From contig CANBRV010000092.1 in assembly GCA_947372005.1 (NCBI GenBank), positions 1-8,495 on the forward strand: 8,495 nt of DNA. Direction: 5' to 3'. The position numbers and the translations under genes are program-made. Shown in pieces: positions 6,692 to 8,495 of the stretch. The stretch is from Comamonadaceae bacterium. Lineage in GTDB: Bacteria > Pseudomonadota > Gammaproteobacteria > Burkholderiales > Burkholderiaceae_C. Position 1 is the first letter of the stretch; every line of letters starts with the position of its first letter. The notes beneath the pieces are model-generated. The model did not search any database. It saw only the letters and a program-made list of their open reading frames with translations, and was not told where the DNA came from.

Positions 6692-7833
6692 GTTTAGTCA
6701 AGCGCCTACACATTGCGTTGATGCTAGGCTTGGCTGTCGTAGGTCTGATTGCTTGTGGAAGCTCGCCGCGTCGTGATCCCGCTCCTTTACTGCCAGTTGC
6801 GGATGCACCAGGTCTTGGACTGGCTTGGCAAAACTCTGTCGGAAATCGTATCGAATTTCCACTGCAAATTGGTGTAGCAGGCTCGGCGCTTGCTGTAGCT
6901 ACATCACGTGGCACGATCGCTGTACTCAATGCAGGCACTGGCGCTGATATGTGGCGTGCTCGTGTCGATGCGGATTTTTCGTCTGGCGTTGGTTTTGATG
7001 GGAAAACCGTAGCAGTCACAACGATTAACAATGAGCTGATTGCTTTTACGCTCAATAGCAAAAATCAACCGGTCATTGCATGGCGGAAAACATTGCAAGC
7101 CCGTGTTTATACAGCACCGTTAGTTGCAGGTGGGCGCATTTTTGTACTAGCAGGCGATCGCACGCTGCAAGCTTTTGACGCCGATACGGGGTCCCAACTT
7201 TGGAGCTTGCAACGTCCGTCAGAGTCTCTCATTTTGAGCGAAGCAGGAACGCTTGGCGTCTATCAAAACACTTTATTAGCGGGGCATTCTGGACGTTTGT
7301 TGGGGGTAAATCCAGATAACGGAAAAATTCAGTGGGAGTTGTCTGTGGCCACGAGCCGTGCAACCAATGATATTGAGCGCTTGATTGATTTGGTGGGAGT
7401 ACCTAACCGCGTTGGTACAAGTGTTTGTATACGATCGTTTCAAACAAGTGTGGCTTGTGCGGACGTTGCCAAAAATGCAGTGATTTGGAGCCGCACAACC
7501 CAAGGCGCAACAGCTGTGTCGGGGGATGCCGGGATTGTGGCCTCGACCGAGTCTGATGGCCGAGTAAAAACTTGGAGCCGTGCGACAGGTGATGTGCTGT
7601 GGATTAGTGATAAATTAATTTATCGGGGTCTGTCGGCGCCATTATTGATTGGCAATTCGATTATTGTTGGCGATGCAGAAGGGTATGTACATGTGATGAA
7701 TAAAGCCACGGGTAACTTTACTGCACGCTTCAAAACTGATGGTGGTGCTATTGTGGCGGCACCAATTGCAATTGGCACCACTGTTGTTGTCGCAACAGCC
7801 AAAGGCGGCATTTACGCCTACAGCCCAAAATAA
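6688..7833 (+). CDS. bamB: Outer membrane protein assembly factor BamB (lipoprotein)
   Basis: This 381-residue outer-membrane lipoprotein is a scaffold of the BAM complex, which folds beta-barrel proteins into the outer membrane. The N-terminus has the lipoprotein signal MSLVKRLHIALMLGLAVVGL ending in the lipobox LIAC, with Cys23 as lipidation site. Gly24 and Ser25 follow, with no inner-membrane-retention Asp at +2. The rest is a PQQ-like eight-bladed propeller with repeats of the form [LF]-x-[AP]-x-[TN]-G-x-x-x-W. They are visible at LNAGTGADMW (80-89), FDADTGSQLW (163-172), VNPDNGKIQW (207-216) and WSRATGDVLW (296-305). ATNDIERLIDLVGVP (225-239) matches the conserved inter-blade segment of BamB that contacts BamA. 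The start at 6688 gives a 4-base ATGA overlap with the upstream gene, so translation is probably coupled. der follows 3 bases after the stop. Confidence 0.96.
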   Translation: MSLVKRLHIALMLGLAVVGLIACGSSPRRDPAPLLPVADAPGLGLAWQNSVGNRIEFPLQIGVAGSALAVATSRGTIAVLNAGTGADMWRARVDADFSSGVGFDGKTVAVTTINNELIAFTLNSKNQPVIAWRKTLQARVYTAPLVAGGRIFVLAGDRTLQAFDADTGSQLWSLQRPSESLILSEAGTLGVYQNTLLAGHSGRLLGVNPDNGKIQWELSVATSRATNDIERLIDLVGVPNRVGTSVCIRSFQTSVACADVAKNAVIWSRTTQGATAVSGDAGIVASTESDGRVKTWSRATGDVLWISDKLIYRGLSAPLLIGNSIIVGDAEGYVHVMNKATGNFTARFKTDGGAIVAAPIAIGTTVVVATAKGGIYAYSPK

Positions 7834-7836
7834 ATT

Positions 7837-8495
7837 ATGAAACCAGTCCTAGCCCTAGTCGGGCGCGCCAATGTCGGTAAATCGACCCTTTTTAATCGCC
7901 TTACTAAATCGCGCGATGCGATTGTGGCTGACTTTGCGGGCCTCACTCGCGATCGTCATTACGGCACCGGTAGCCAGAGTGGTTTCGAGTACATCGTGAT
8001 CGACACGGGCGGCTTTGAGCCCGATGCTGTGGATGGCATTTACCACGAAATGGCCAAGCAAACACAGCAAGCCATTGCCGAAGCTGATGTGGTCATTTTC
8101 TTAGTGGACACCCGTGCAGGCATCAATGCCTATGACCACGATATTGCGAAATATTTGCGTCGCCTTGGCAAAAAAGTCGTGCTCACTGCCAATAAATCGG
8201 AAGGTTTAAAAGATGGCGCGCAGCAGCTGAATGAATTTTTTGAGCTTGGATTGGGCGAAGTACACCCGATTTCAGCTGCGCATGGGCAAGGTATTCGCAG
8301 TTTGGTCGATTTGGCCGAAGCTATGCTACCGCCAGCTTTGCCCGAGAGCGAAGAGGGCGAGGACGATGGCATTATCAAACTTGCAGTGTGTGGTCGTCCA
8401 AACGTCGGAAAATCTACCTTGATCAATACGTGGTTAGGCGAAGAGCGCCTCATCGCGTTTGATATGCCTGGCACGACGCGCGATGCCATCTCTGT
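7837..8495 (+). CDS. der: Ribosome assembly GTPase Der (EngA), N-terminal part (3' end outside window)
   Basis: 219 codons are present of a protein usually about 440-490 residues long. Der has two tandem GTPase domains plus a KH-like domain and acts in late 50S subunit assembly. In domain 1 the P-loop is GRANVGKS (9-16), G2 is in GLTRDR (35-40), G3 is DTGG (56-59), G4 is NKSE (119-122) and G5 is SAAHG (146-150). An acidic linker (PESEEGEDD, 169-177) leads to domain 2 with P-loop GRPNVGKS (186-193) and MPGTTRDAI (210-218), where the window ends. Ala11 replaces the proline normal in the first P-loop, and G4 has Glu in place of the textbook Asp, which I recall as common in betaproteobacterial Der. 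The start ATG 7837, 3 bases after bamB, gives the usual beginning MKPVLALVGR. No strong Shine-Dalgarno is seen, which suggests coupling to bamB. Confidence 0.97.
   Translation, partial: MKPVLALVGRANVGKSTLFNRLTKSRDAIVADFAGLTRDRHYGTGSQSGFEYIVIDTGGFEPDAVDGIYHEMAKQTQQAIAEADVVIFLVDTRAGINAYDHDIAKYLRRLGKKVVLTANKSEGLKDGAQQLNEFFELGLGEVHPISAAHGQGIRSLVDLAEAMLPPALPESEEGEDDGIIKLAVCGRPNVGKSTLINTWLGEERLIAFDMPGTTRDAIS

Noticed and set aside
7155..7162. Palindrome GCGATCGC in bamB, like the cyanobacterial HIP1 octamer
   Set aside because: I noticed just this single copy, and the organism is not cyanobacterial, so it is a chance palindrome in coding sequence.
8130..8489. Open frame of 119 codons on the - strand opposite der
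   Set aside because: It lies wholly antisense to the clearly conserved Der GTPase frame, is Ser/Pro-rich as expected for a reverse-frame shadow, and resembles no family I know.
1..8495. Search for an undescribed multi-gene system, mobile element, CRISPR array, toxin-antitoxin or RNA gene
   Set aside because: All genes are recognisable housekeeping families in a conserved order. Gaps are 52 bases or less, with no terminal inverted repeats, direct-repeat arrays, tRNA-like folds or orphan genes seen.

Overview
The window is a compact run of housekeeping genes, all on the + strand, from a betaproteobacterium of the order Burkholderiales. By eye the base composition is close to half G+C. From remembered family sequences, the wording of HisS, RlmN, Ndk, IspG and Der is closest to Comamonadaceae-type proteins. 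That placement is an inference without a database search. The order ndk, rlmN, rodZ, ispG, hisS, yfgM-like, bamB, der is a classic conserved neighbourhood that also occurs in Escherichia coli.

Layout: the window opens inside rluB (bases 1-912, 5' end missing). Its product ends in a long Gly/Arg/Asn-rich tail of about 200 residues. A 52-base gap with a weak T-rich hairpin leads to ndk (965-1390), and a 34-base gap to rlmN (1425-2552). From there the genes are almost gapless. rodZ overlaps rlmN, ispG starts 2 bases after rodZ, hisS overlaps ispG by 8 bases, the yfgM-like gene follows after 16 bases, bamB overlaps it by 4 bases (ATGA), and der starts 3 bases after bamB and runs off the right edge. 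rlmN to der therefore looks like one transcription unit with translational coupling at several junctions. ndk may belong to it or have its own promoter, but I see no convincing sigma-70 promoter anywhere.

Together the genes serve ribosome maturation (RluB pseudouridylation and RlmN methylation of 23S rRNA, Der in 50S assembly), nucleotide and tRNA supply (Ndk, HisS), the isoprenoid precursors that feed cell-wall lipid carriers (IspG), cell shape (RodZ), and envelope protein handling (YfgM-like at the Sec translocon, BamB in the outer-membrane assembly complex).

I see no RNA genes, mobile elements, CRISPR arrays, prophage or defence genes, and no sign of an undescribed multi-gene system. The points worth a second look are smaller: the RluB tail with an embedded Asp-rich calcium-loop-like motif, the direct rlmN-rodZ junction where many relatives carry pilF, a Pro-to-Ala change in the first P-loop of Der, and the gene-overlap architecture. 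No stretch longer than about 52 bases lacks a gene.
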